DNA from: Candidatus Gastranaerophilales bacterium
GTDB lineage: Bacteria; Cyanobacteriota; Vampirovibrionia; Gastranaerophilales; Gastranaerophilaceae
Reading direction: 5' to 3'
NCBI GenBank assembly: GCA_910587815.1
Contig: CAJUNK010000019.1
Coordinates: 1 to 37,023, forward strand
Length of the DNA stretch: 37,023 bases
Shown here: one piece after another, positions 16,552 through 24,104 of the stretch
How the letters are laid out: each line of letters starts with the position of its first letter
How positions within the stretch are numbered: position 1 is the first letter of the stretch
The notes under the pieces: generated by a model
The model's database searches: none
Seen by the model: the letters and a program-made list of their open reading frames with translations, nothing else
Told to the model about the DNA's origin: nothing
Program-made: the position numbers and the translations under genes

Positions 16552-18198
16552 TTACCTTTTAACAAATTCTATAGCTCGGCGCATTGCATCTGGAATATCC
16601 ATTTTATCTGTAAATATTTCAATAAATACAAGCCCTTGTTTTTGCATCTCTTGAGCTTTATTTAATGCGTTTTGCAATTCATTTGATGTTTTTACACTAA
16701 AATATTCAAATTTTTTCCCACCTGAAAATAGTTCAAGTTCCTTTTTATAATCCCATTTTGTAATATCGTTAAAAATATCATCAGGATTGTTTGAAAGATA
16801 TCTTTCTATTGTATATCCTGAATTATTTAACAACAAAATTACAGGTTTAATGTCATATTTAAACATATTGGCAATCTCTTGCATAGTCAGCTGATGAGAG
16901 CCTTCCCCTGTAAATAGTATAGGCCTTTTTGTCCTGTCTGCTATTGCTGCGCCAAAGCTTGCAGGGGTGGCCCAGCCAATGGAGCCCCACATTGTTTGGC
17001 TTATATAGTTTGAATTTACTTTTAATTTCATTTTTGAACTTGCAAAAGATATTATGCCTGTTTCAATTACAATGGTGTCGTCATTTTTTAAGAAATTTTG
17101 TAGCAATGGGAAAATTTCATCTGTTAAAATAGGGTTATTTGATGTTTTAATATCTTTATATCCCATCTGAATTGGCACTGGGGAAGTTTTTTTTGGGATT
17201 ATGTTTGAATTTAAAAGCCCCTGTATAATTTCATCCATAAAAATATTTTCAAATTTTTCATCATCTATAATCACATAATCTGCCTGAATTTCTACCCTAA
17301 ACCTTTCATCCTTTTTTACAATGAAACCAAGTGTGTTTAAATCTGAAAAAAGTGTGCCAAAACAAAGGATTAAATCAGAATTATTATAATTTTTTATAAA
17401 TTCTTCATCTGAAATTTTTCCATGGTTTATTCCTATATAATGCGGGTCATCTTCGTTTATAACGCCTTTGCCCATTATCATGGAGGTTATTTTAATATTA
17501 AATTTATTGATAAATTCCCTGATTTCATTTTGCAGCCTGAACCTTTTTATTAAATAATCTGTAATGATTAAAGGGTTTTTAGAATTATTTATAAGTTCAG
17601 TGATTTTATTCACTGCTGCCTTCAAATTTTCCTTATCAGATTTTATTTTTGAAATTTCCTGCACATTTTCAATGTTTATTAAATGGTTGCAAACATCCAC
17701 AGGAAGTGCGATATAGACAGGTTTTTTGGTTTGCACCATAGTATTTATCACCCTGTCTATTTCTTCTTTTGCATTGTCTTTTGTTAAAAAAGCCGTTGTG
17801 GCGCAAACGTTTGAATATATGCGCTCAAAAGCGTAATAATCAGGCTGCGCAAAATTATGATGCAAAGGCAGGTTTAAATTTATTGCAGATGTTTTTGGCA
17901 CCCCTGCAATCTTTATTAAGGGTACATTTTCAGCGTAAGCTCCTGCAACACCGTTTATGGCGCTTAATTCGCCCACTCCAAATGTTGTGACAACAGCACC
18001 ATAACCGTTTATTCTTGCATATCCGTCTGCTGCGTATGCTGCGTTTAATTCATTTGTGCAGTTTATCCAGTTTGTATCAGGGTTTTGAATAACGGCATCC
18101 AAAATATTAAAATTATAATCCCCAGGCAGGCCGAAAATATCTTTAATTCCAAGGTTTTCAAGCTTTTTTATTAAATAATCTGAAACTTTGATTTTCAT
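16552..18198 (-). CDS. ThDP-dependent pyruvate/indolepyruvate decarboxylase
   Basis: The enzyme decarboxylates a 2-keto acid to an aldehyde. Start ATG at 18,198 is preceded by AAAGGGGG and gives 548 residues, the normal length; a longer upstream reading is leader DNA. Key residues match Zymomonas PDC numbering: Asp27 in PGDYNF, Glu50 in NELNAAYAADG, and the His pair 113-114 in LHHNFAQ. The thiamine site reads GEGSHQLTMQE and NNSGYTIER. The usual GDG Asp is Glu here, and the second Asn-Asn-Glu is Asn-Asn-Ser. It pairs logically with the alcohol dehydrogenase at 21,103. Pyruvate, indolepyruvate or branched-chain 2-keto acids are all possible. Confidence 0.9.
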   Translation of the reverse strand: MKIKVSDYLIKKLENLGIKDIFGLPGDYNFNILDAVIQNPDTNWINCTNELNAAYAADGYARINGYGAVVTTFGVGELSAINGVAGAYAENVPLIKIAGVPKTSAINLNLPLHHNFAQPDYYAFERIYSNVCATTAFLTKDNAKEEIDRVINTMVQTKKPVYIALPVDVCNHLINIENVQEISKIKSDKENLKAAVNKITELINNSKNPLIITDYLIKRFRLQNEIREFINKFNIKITSMIMGKGVINEDDPHYIGINHGKISDEEFIKNYNNSDLILCFGTLFSDLNTLGFIVKKDERFRVEIQADYVIIDDEKFENIFMDEIIQGLLNSNIIPKKTSPVPIQMGYKDIKTSNNPILTDEIFPLLQNFLKNDDTIVIETGIISFASSKMKLKVNSNYISQTMWGSIGWATPASFGAAIADRTKRPILFTGEGSHQLTMQEIANMFKYDIKPVILLLNNSGYTIERYLSNNPDDIFNDITKWDYKKELELFSGGKKFEYFSVKTSNELQNALNKAQEMQKQGLVFIEIFTDKMDIPDAMRRAIEFVKR

Positions 18199-18570
18199 CT
18201 TTTGTCCCCCTTTATATGCAGATGTATTTACTATATATGTAGTATAAATTATTATAAGCATACTATAAGGAAATTTTAAAATCAAGGAATAAATTTTACA
18301 ATTGTATAGATGGGTTTTTGGGGTTGCAAAATTGTATAAAATTTTGTAAAGATTTATTAATATTGCACAAATTTTAATAGGAGAAAATCTTTGCAATATA
18401 AGGATTTAATCCCCAAAATTTTTGAAAATTTTATGAGTAATTTTACTCTCTTGTGGACATAAAAAACACAATTTATACTTAATAATGACTATTCATTTAT
18501 TTTTTAAATTAATTTAAATATTAAAATTTGCCACACTACAAAATAATAAAATACAAGAAGGGGAGAATTT
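18199..18570. other. Intergenic region, 372 bases
   Basis: Holds the divergent promoters of the decarboxylase and the 18,571 gene. A candidate plus-strand promoter is TTGTGG (18,451-18,456), 17 bases, TATACT (18,474-18,479). Very AT-rich with no gene that I can support. Confidence 0.4.
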
Positions 18571-19422
18571 ATGTCTATTTTTAAAAACTTTTACAATAAA
18601 GCATCAAAGAATAATAGAATTTTTACAAGAGAAGATATTAAAAACATGTCTACAAAAGAATTTATTAAACATGAAAAAGCAATAGATTATCAAATGATGA
18701 ATTTAGGTTTACCCACCAATCAGGAACTACAAAATAGTAGTGGTGCAGTATATGTGCATGAATATATGCGTTCTGACGGGACAGTTGTAAAAGCACACTA
18801 CAGGTCAAAACAAGAAGCAGTAATTAGTGCTACAGCTGCGTTAGAAACATTAATGACGCCTGAAGAAGCAATTATTAATTATGCAAGCAGGGCTGCTAAG
18901 CCATTTTTTCCATTGGCTGATGCAAATTTGCAAAATGCTATGCGAGATTTTGCACATGCAAACAACGATAAAAATGCACATATTATAAATTCTCGCTCCG
19001 AAGTTCATAACAAAGAATTAAATAATCTAATGGACAAAATTGGAATTCCTAAAGAATCAAAAGGTGTATTGTATGATAGTAATTCTAAATTTAGTAAACA
19101 ATTGTGGAATTCTAATGAAATACGGTCATTTGTAAAACATAATGCAGGAGAGCTGTTTTCTAGTAAAGTTGACAGCGTTGATATTGAATTTATACGAAAA
19201 AATAATTTTGATAATTTTGCCGGAATACAACACTGTAAATTGTATAAGCCCCATATAACAAAAGATGGTTATTTTAATGGATTTATTGTAGATTATTATG
19301 ATTTTGATTATCGCAATTATAATGGTATTGCAGATTATATAAATAATTGGGGATATTCAATGCAAGAAAAGAAACAACTTGAAAATTATTTTATTATTTA
19401 TCACATTCATGAGAGAATATAA
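18571..19422 (+). CDS. Unknown protein with a VYVHEYMRSDGT motif
   Basis: Not recognised. The 283 residues have no signal peptide. Residues 17-60 are helical and charged (FTREDIKNMSTKEFIKHEKAI), then VYVHEYMRSDGTVVKAHYRSK (67-88), a motif type I associate loosely with minor-capsid or polymorphic-toxin-linked proteins. The rest ends with an aromatic-rich part (DYYDFDYRNYNGIADYINNWGY). RBS AAGGGGAG precedes ATG. The next gene, a small membrane protein, starts 2 bases after the stop, so they form one operon. A toxin-immunity or prophage relic role is a guess. Confidence 0.65.
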   Translation: MSIFKNFYNKASKNNRIFTREDIKNMSTKEFIKHEKAIDYQMMNLGLPTNQELQNSSGAVYVHEYMRSDGTVVKAHYRSKQEAVISATAALETLMTPEEAIINYASRAAKPFFPLADANLQNAMRDFAHANNDKNAHIINSRSEVHNKELNNLMDKIGIPKESKGVLYDSNSKFSKQLWNSNEIRSFVKHNAGELFSSKVDSVDIEFIRKNNFDNFAGIQHCKLYKPHITKDGYFNGFIVDYYDFDYRNYNGIADYINNWGYSMQEKKQLENYFIIYHIHERI

Positions 19423-19424
19423 AA

Positions 19425-20003
19425 ATGAAAATCCAATTGTTTTTTGCAAAATTTTCTTTAAAACATCCATTTATAATAAAAACGCTATCCGTAATATTTA
19501 GTATTTTAGCTATCATAGGGCTGCTCATATTGAGTTTTATTGCTTTTTTTGTAATTTGTTTCAATATTGCAGCAAAAGAATATACTGATGTAAAAGATTA
19601 TAATAAAGCCAAAAATTCTATTTGTGAAAAAGATTTTATTAAACATTTTCCAAAAGAAATTCCAAATAATGCAGCAGATATTCAATTATATAAAAATGCA
19701 AACCCGTTTTTTGGCAGTGAAAAAATTTTACTTGTTTTTAAAATTGATAAAAAATATATAAATGATGAAATAAATAAAATAAAACCAATAAAAAACATTG
19801 GCCCGTATTCAAATATAAAAGAATATAAGGATAATTATGTAAAAGGTATAATTTTTAATTCGTATTCATTTGACCAGACAAATTTTAAATTTTATATCAT
19901 AGGTGATAATTCCATAAATAAAAGCAATTTTCATTTAGAATACGGTATTGCGGTGAATGATAAAACAAACCAAATTCTCTATTATTATGCTGTTTTGGAT
20001 TAA
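19425..20003 (+). CDS. Single-span membrane protein, unknown
   Basis: The 192 residues have one long hydrophobic helix near the N-terminus (about 20-50: TLSVIFSILAIIGLLILSFIAFFVICF), then a soluble domain rich in Lys, Asn and Tyr with no recognised motif. It starts 2 bases after the preceding gene, so expression is coupled. Its stop codon overlaps the end of the 68-residue gene on the other strand by 4 bases. The membrane anchor plus the unknown upstream partner would fit an immunity-like or scaffold protein, but nothing in the sequence proves this. Confidence 0.65.
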   Translation: MKIQLFFAKFSLKHPFIIKTLSVIFSILAIIGLLILSFIAFFVICFNIAAKEYTDVKDYNKAKNSICEKDFIKHFPKEIPNNAADIQLYKNANPFFGSEKILLVFKIDKKYINDEINKIKPIKNIGPYSNIKEYKDNYVKGIIFNSYSFDQTNFKFYIIGDNSINKSNFHLEYGIAVNDKTNQILYYYAVLD

Positions 20004-20206
20004 GATATTTCTGTATTTATTTTATTTTCCATCTCACACATGCTAAAACACAAATCGTCTGCTTTATTATTTAATAATTTTAATATGGGGTTAATTTTCA
20101 CTATTTCTTCATCATCCTTTAATTCTTTACAATATTTATATAAAACGCTTGATATATTAAACACATCTTGAGACAGTTTGCTTAGTTTTTCATAGTCTTT
20201 AGGCAT
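20000..20206 (-). CDS. Small helical protein, unknown
   Basis: A 68-residue protein, all predicted helix, with KLSQDVFNISSVLYKYCKELKD and KLLNNKADDLCFSMCEME. RBS GGGGAG lies 9 bases before the ATG. It is divergent from a 72-residue XRE protein; a strong 11-bp dyad separates them. Together they could be a two-gene regulatory module, but no family is recognised. It is too short and unlike the Avd protein of retroelements. Confidence 0.6.
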   Translation of the reverse strand: MPKDYEKLSKLSQDVFNISSVLYKYCKELKDDEEIVKINPILKLLNNKADDLCFSMCEMENKINTEIS

Positions 20207-20227
20207 AAATTTTTACTCCCCAATTTT

Positions 20228-20252
20228 AAAACCTCATACACTATGAGGTTTT
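20228..20252. promoter_or_regulatory. Perfect 11-bp dyad between divergent genes
   Basis: AAAACCTCATA and TATGAGGTTTT are separated by CAC. It lies 21 bases before the minus-strand gene and 29 before the XRE start. It could be an XRE operator, or a terminator for plus-strand transcripts (it is followed by TTTAAG). Confidence 0.55.
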
Positions 20253-20281
20253 TAAGCAGATTTTATCATTATCATTAAACT

Positions 20282-20500
20282 ATGACAAGTGGCTTGGAGA
20301 AAATAAAAAATAAACTTGGCGCCAATATGCGAAAATACAGGAAGATTTTAAATCTTACCCAGTTTGAACTTGGTGTTCAGGCAGATATTAGCGAACATTA
20401 TGTACAACTTATGGAAAAGGGTAAAAGTACTCCAAGCATGGCTGTTTTAGGCAAATTAGCAGACGCTCTTAAAGTCGAACCTTATGAATTGTTGAAATAG
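20282..20500 (+). CDS. Small XRE-family regulator
   Basis: A 72-residue, nearly pure Cro/C1 HTH domain: LGANMRKYRKILNLTQFELGVQADISEHYVQLMEKGKSTPS then LADALKVEPYELL. Known family role: DNA-binding regulator. No Shine-Dalgarno is visible before the ATG and the -10-like TATCAT is very close, so the mRNA may be leaderless, or Met16 may be used. The dyad just upstream is a likely self-operator (inference). It is divergent from the 68-residue helical gene. Confidence 0.8.
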   Translation: MTSGLEKIKNKLGANMRKYRKILNLTQFELGVQADISEHYVQLMEKGKSTPSMAVLGKLADALKVEPYELLK

Positions 20501-20575
20501 ATGCGGTCTTATAATATTTTATATATAAAATCATCCCTGCCAATTAATTTTCTTAATCTGTTTCTTCTCAATTTC

Positions 20576-20675
20576 GAATATTTACAACGAGGACACGGTC
20601 CCGTCTATGACCCCTGTGAAGAATTATAATAGTCCCAAAACAAGCCTCTTTAACGGTCCTCTTATGTAAATATTC
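20576..20675 (+). ncRNA. Candidate structured RNA or long hairpin
   Basis: GAATATTTACA-AC-GAGGAC pairs with GTCCTC-TTA-TGTAAATATTC: 17 base pairs around one small internal loop, enclosing about 60 bases that include CACGG...CCCTGTG. No ORF inside. No promoter or terminator is clear, so a transcript is only a possibility. Confidence 0.35.
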
Positions 20676-20707
20676 TCCATTTCAAAGAAAATATGTAAAA
20701 AACCTTA

Positions 20708-20903
20708 ATCCCTGACAATTAATTTTTGAAAGCGTTAGCATAAGGTAATTAGAAACATTTAGTGAATGTATAAAGCGAGTATGTTTGAGGAAGGCGCGAA
20801 CCTGATTAGAATATGAGCGCCGACGAGTTTGCGAGCAATAAAAGATGAACTTTAATGTTTCTTTTACCGTTGCAGGCTCGCTTGAAAAAATAATTGCAGG
20901 GAT
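20708..20903 (+). repeat. Structured dispersed element, copy 2
   Basis: Same architecture as 3,647-3,841 on the opposite strand: outer inverted arms (ATCCCTGACAATTA... with ...TAATTGCAGGGAT), an inner 9-bp stem AGAAACATT (20,751-20,759) with AATGTTTCT (20,854-20,862), a GGCGC/GCGCC hairpin (20,793-20,797 with 20,817-20,821), and the conserved blocks GAATGTATAAAG, GTTTGAGGA, GAGCGCCGACGAGTT and GAGCAATAAAAGATGA. The arms differ from copy 1 yet stay paired. Confidence 0.7.
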
Positions 20904-20944
20904 AGATAAGATGTTGGCCACATGAATAAAGGCATGCGCTGGTA

Positions 20945-20971
20945 AGACCCTGGAATAAATTCAGGGTGACG
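20945..20971. repeat. CGTCACCCTGAA dispersed palindrome
   Basis: ACCCTGGAA and TTCAGGGT pair. Same family as 3,554-3,631, and in the same relative position beside the structured element once strand is accounted for. Confidence 0.6.
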
Positions 20972-21102
20972 TGTTTGTTAGAACATTGCTGTACTTGATT
21001 AGGATGATATTTTACATAAAATCAATAGTTTAAATTGACCAATTATTAAATGTTAAAATATGTTACAATCTATTTACAATTTGAAATAGAAAGGATATTG
21101 CC

Positions 21103-22311
21103 ATGTGGGAAAATGATGTAAACATCAATGATGTCAAAGAAATTTTAACCAAAACCAAAGTATTTTTTGGTGTGGGTGCAATTAAAAAAATCGATGATAT
21201 CGTAGAAGATTTATCAAAAAAAGGAATTGATAAAGTAATCGTTGTTTCAGGAAAAGGCGCCTATAAAATAACAGGGGCGTGGGATTATGTGGAAGCAGCG
21301 CTTAAAAAACATAACGTAGGGTATGTAAACTATGCAAAAGTAACCCCAAACCCGACAACAGACGGTATTGATGAAGCCACTAAAATGGCAAAAGATTTTG
21401 GCGCAAAGGCTGTAATTGCAATAGGGGGCGGAAGCGCTATAGATACAGGAAAAAGTGTTGCAATTTTAATGAAATATGAAAATGAAACCGGTGCAAGCCT
21501 TTATGAATATAAATTTGATGCAAAAGATGCTGCACCAATTGTTGCAATTAATCTAACCCACGGTACAGGAACGGAAGTAAACAGATTTGCTGTTGCAACA
21601 CTTTTAGAAAAAAATTACAAACCAGCAATTGCCTATGATTGTATCTATCCTATATATTCTATTGATGACCCTGGTTTAATGACAAAATTATCCCCAAATC
21701 AAACACTTTATGTTTCAGTGGATGCTATAAACCACGTTGTGGAAGGGGCAACATCAAAGGTAGCTTCGCCCTATGCTGTAACTCTTGCAAAAGAAACAAT
21801 AAGGCTTGTTGCAAAATATTTACCAGATGCAATTAAGGATCCAAATGACCTTAAAGCAAGATATTTCCTTTTATATGCTTCTCTTTTGGGCGGGGTTGGC
21901 TTTGATAACGGGCTTTTACACTATACACATGCGCTAGAACACCCATTGAGCGCTATAAAACCGGATTTATCCCACGGGCTTGGTCTTGCAATGCTTTTGC
22001 CATCTGTTATTGAATGCATATATAAAGAAAAAGCGGCTACTTTAGCAGATATTTTAGAACCAATTGTGCCAGGGTTAAAAGGTAATGCTGATGAAGCTAA
22101 AAATGCAGCGCACGGCGTGCAAAAATGGCTTTTCGATATAGGTATTAAAGAAAAACTTGAAGATTTAGGCTTTAAAAATGATGATGTTGAAAAATTATCA
22201 AAACTTGCATTTGAAACACCATCTTTAGGTATGCTTTTAGGCCTTGCACCAAATGAAGCTACAAAAGAAAATGTTTGCAGAATTTATGAAACATCAATGA
22301 AGGCTGTATAA
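21103..22311 (+). CDS. Iron-containing alcohol dehydrogenase
   Basis: Family III alcohol dehydrogenases reduce aldehydes with NAD(P)H and bind Fe2+ (sometimes Zn2+). The 402 residues are full length. Seen: GGGSAIDTGK (NAD binding), THGTGTEVNRFAV, and the metal ligands in the DAINHVVEG, YTHALEHPLSA and LSHGLGLAMLLP segments. RBS GAAAGGA precedes ATG. A terminator follows at 22,344. It is not in an operon with the decarboxylase (16,552), but the two would together turn a 2-keto acid into an alcohol, e.g. pyruvate to ethanol (inference). Confidence 0.92.
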   Translation: MWENDVNINDVKEILTKTKVFFGVGAIKKIDDIVEDLSKKGIDKVIVVSGKGAYKITGAWDYVEAALKKHNVGYVNYAKVTPNPTTDGIDEATKMAKDFGAKAVIAIGGGSAIDTGKSVAILMKYENETGASLYEYKFDAKDAAPIVAINLTHGTGTEVNRFAVATLLEKNYKPAIAYDCIYPIYSIDDPGLMTKLSPNQTLYVSVDAINHVVEGATSKVASPYAVTLAKETIRLVAKYLPDAIKDPNDLKARYFLLYASLLGGVGFDNGLLHYTHALEHPLSAIKPDLSHGLGLAMLLPSVIECIYKEKAATLADILEPIVPGLKGNADEAKNAAHGVQKWLFDIGIKEKLEDLGFKNDDVEKLSKLAFETPSLGMLLGLAPNEATKENVCRIYETSMKAV

Positions 22312-22343
22312 ACCTTGCACTGACGGTTTATGAAATTAATATG

Positions 22344-22373
22344 AAAAGCGGGTATAAAACGTGCCCGCTTTTT
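22344..22373 (+). terminator. Terminator of the alcohol dehydrogenase
   Basis: AAAAGCGGG pairs with CCCGCTTTT around an 11-base loop, followed by TTT. It cuts the adh transcript before the GC-rich retroelement-like segment. Confidence 0.85.
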
Positions 22374-22404
22374 GTTTTCATTCAAATCCAGTGTTTTATG
22401 TTGT

Positions 22405-22665
22405 TTGCGTGTGCAATGCAGCACCGAAAAGGCAAGAGTACAGTAGTCTGTGCCCGGATTGACATTACCGTTATTCAGGTTCAGCCTCTGACAGACATTA
22501 CTAGCATTAGGTGCTGTGGCTGCCCAAATGTGGTTAGGGTAGCAGTTGTCAGCGTACTGGTTATCCCTGGCGGCGCCCTTGCACTGGCCTGTACCTCTGT
22601 TGCACCGCACAGAGCCTGGCGTGTAGCTTGTGTCGTTGTTATAGTCACAAAGCTGCAATTCTATA
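22405..22665 (-). other. Orphan DGR-like template or variable repeat
   Basis: The minus strand reads LCDYNNDTSYTPGSVRC, then ARDNQYADNCYPNHIWAAT, and ends AFSVLHCTRK. The last part matches the FSVRCVR end of C-type-lectin variable regions in diversity-generating retroelements (DGRs), with an altered initiation-of-mutagenic-homing-like end. Many codons are AAC, AAT, TAC or GAC, as in templates. The segment is markedly GC-richer than its flanks. It starts in a stop-bounded frame with only TTG, with no RBS, so it is not a gene here. No reverse transcriptase is in the window. It could be a template (TR) of a remote DGR or a dead variable region. Confidence 0.5.
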
Positions 22666-22691
22666 ACAGGTATTTTAGCTTAATAATTTAG

Positions 22692-23235
22692 CCTTTACCA
22701 AGCGATATTTACACAATTTAATTAGTGTAAAAATGTATCATTTTAAAATGACCCTGTATTTTGACGATTTGAATACTTTCTTTCTGTCAAAATCACGTAA
22801 ATTTTGACACTCTTAGAAAATTTTAATTTATAATAGCATACTTTATGATGTGTCACAATTCGACTTTCGCTAAAGCTCCTGGGGAAATCGTAGATTTCCA
22901 CGTCGCCCATCAATAGTTTCGTTTTCGCTTTCTCAAACGAAAGCTCAAAACTTCACCCTGGCTCATGCGTTCAAAAATAAAGCCGCTAAACTTAGCGGCT
23001 ACTAGACTTGGGGAGGAGGTTTTGAGAGAGAGCTCAATTGCTCTCATATTATTATTTTCGGCACATTAAATTTTTTCTTTAGTGTTTAGCTTTTAATATC
23101 ATCTAAATATATGAGTTTCTGATTTTTTACATTATTGGGTGGATTTCAAATACTAAACATTTAAATATACTACCTCTATGTAGGAGGACTTTATAGTTTT
23201 TAATAAAGTTTTTTTAAAGATTTGAGGGAAAAAAT
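22692..23235. other. Non-coding region with hairpins and pilin-leader-like remnant
   Basis: No intact gene in about 540 bases. Holds GGAAATC/GATTTCC, GCTTTC/GAAAGC and a perfect 9-bp hairpin AGCCGCTAA/TTAGCGGCT (22,981-23,000). One plus-strand frame (about 22,930-23,000) reads TKAQNFTLAHAF, resembling the K-F-T-L-A of prepilin leaders. The methyltransferase promoter lies near the right end. Confidence 0.4.
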
Positions 23236-24102
23236 ATGGCAAAGAATGTTTCTAAAAAACAATTGGTTGAAAATCAGGGTTTAAGGGTTGTAAAACCGGT
23301 TAAAACAAAACCTTATAATGATATAGATTTAAATAATTGGAAACTTTATTCTCATATTAAAACTGGCTCTCTTTGGGAGTTTAATTCTAGAGACAAATCA
23401 AACGGCCACAGCTATGATTACCATGGAAATTATATTCCCCAAATTGCAACGCAATTGTTTGAAAGATTTACAAAGAAAAATGATGTAATTGTAGATTTTT
23501 TCTTTGGTTCAGGAACAAGCGCCATTGAAGCATTGAATATGGAAAGAAGATGCATCGGTGTTGAATTAAAGCAGGATATGGTGGATTATGTATCAAAAAA
23601 ATTCTCTAAAAAAGAATTGGTTGTGGATGTAAATATCATTTGCGGTGATTCAACCACAGAAGAAACCAAAGAAAAGGTTAAAGCAAGGCTTGAAATTATG
23701 GGCAAAAAAGAAGCTCAGTTTGCAGTTTTGCACCCGCCTTATGATGATATTATAAAGTTTTCTGATAAAAAAGAAGACCTTTCAAATTGTGAAACCACGG
23801 AAGAATTTTATGATTTATTTGAAAAAGTGGCAAAAAATGCCTATGATTTACTTGAAAAAGGGCGTTTTGCAGCACTTATCATTGGTGATGAATACAAAAA
23901 TTCAAGAGTTATCCCTCTTGGTTTTGAATGTATGAAAAGGATGGAAAACGTTGGTTTTATTACAAAAGCAATTGTTGTAAAAAATATTACCGGAAATGAA
24001 AAAGCAAAAGGTAAACAAGCGAATTTATGGCGCTATAGAGCATTATCAGGCGGTTTTAACATCTTTGAACATGAATATATCATGACCTTTCAAAAGGTGT
24101 AA
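23236..24102 (+). CDS. DNA N4/N6 methyltransferase-like protein
   Basis: The 288 residues contain the SAM-binding motif DFFFGSGTSAIEAL (87-100) with the following acidic GVE (108-110), then the catalytic tetrapeptide LHPPYDD with HPPY (166-169; the family has D/N/S-PPY). Motif I comes before motif IV, as in alpha/gamma-class amino methyltransferases, and the short size leaves little room for a target-recognition domain. It probably methylates an A or C in DNA. RBS GAGGGA precedes ATG. No restriction gene is nearby, and the next gene is a broken ORF6N, so this may be part of a prophage-like island. Confidence 0.82.
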   Translation: MAKNVSKKQLVENQGLRVVKPVKTKPYNDIDLNNWKLYSHIKTGSLWEFNSRDKSNGHSYDYHGNYIPQIATQLFERFTKKNDVIVDFFFGSGTSAIEALNMERRCIGVELKQDMVDYVSKKFSKKELVVDVNIICGDSTTEETKEKVKARLEIMGKKEAQFAVLHPPYDDIIKFSDKKEDLSNCETTEEFYDLFEKVAKNAYDLLEKGRFAALIIGDEYKNSRVIPLGFECMKRMENVGFITKAIVVKNITGNEKAKGKQANLWRYRALSGGFNIFEHEYIMTFQKV

Positions 24103-24104
24103 AA

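Larger units (their letters stand above)
20501..21102. other. Non-coding region, ~600 bases, repeat and structure rich
   Basis: No gene supported. From left to right: a direct repeat ATCCCTG(C/A)CAATTAATTTT at 20,533 and 20,708; a long hairpin with arms 20,576-20,594 and 20,656-20,675; the structured element copy 2 (20,708-20,903); the CGTCACCCTGAA palindrome (20,945-20,971); and the alcohol dehydrogenase promoter region. Minus-strand frames here read across the repeat and are not genes. Confidence 0.6.

Noticed and set aside
16552..18396. 614-residue start for the decarboxylase
   Set aside because: The first 66 residues fall in a leader without family likeness; the ATG at 18,198 has an RBS and gives the standard length.
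20682..20921. 79-residue minus-strand ORF
   Set aside because: It runs through the structured element; copy 1 does not keep this frame.
22341..22691. 116-residue plus-strand ORF
   Set aside because: It is the complement of the DGR-like block; no RBS, and the minus-strand reading has the recognisable pattern.
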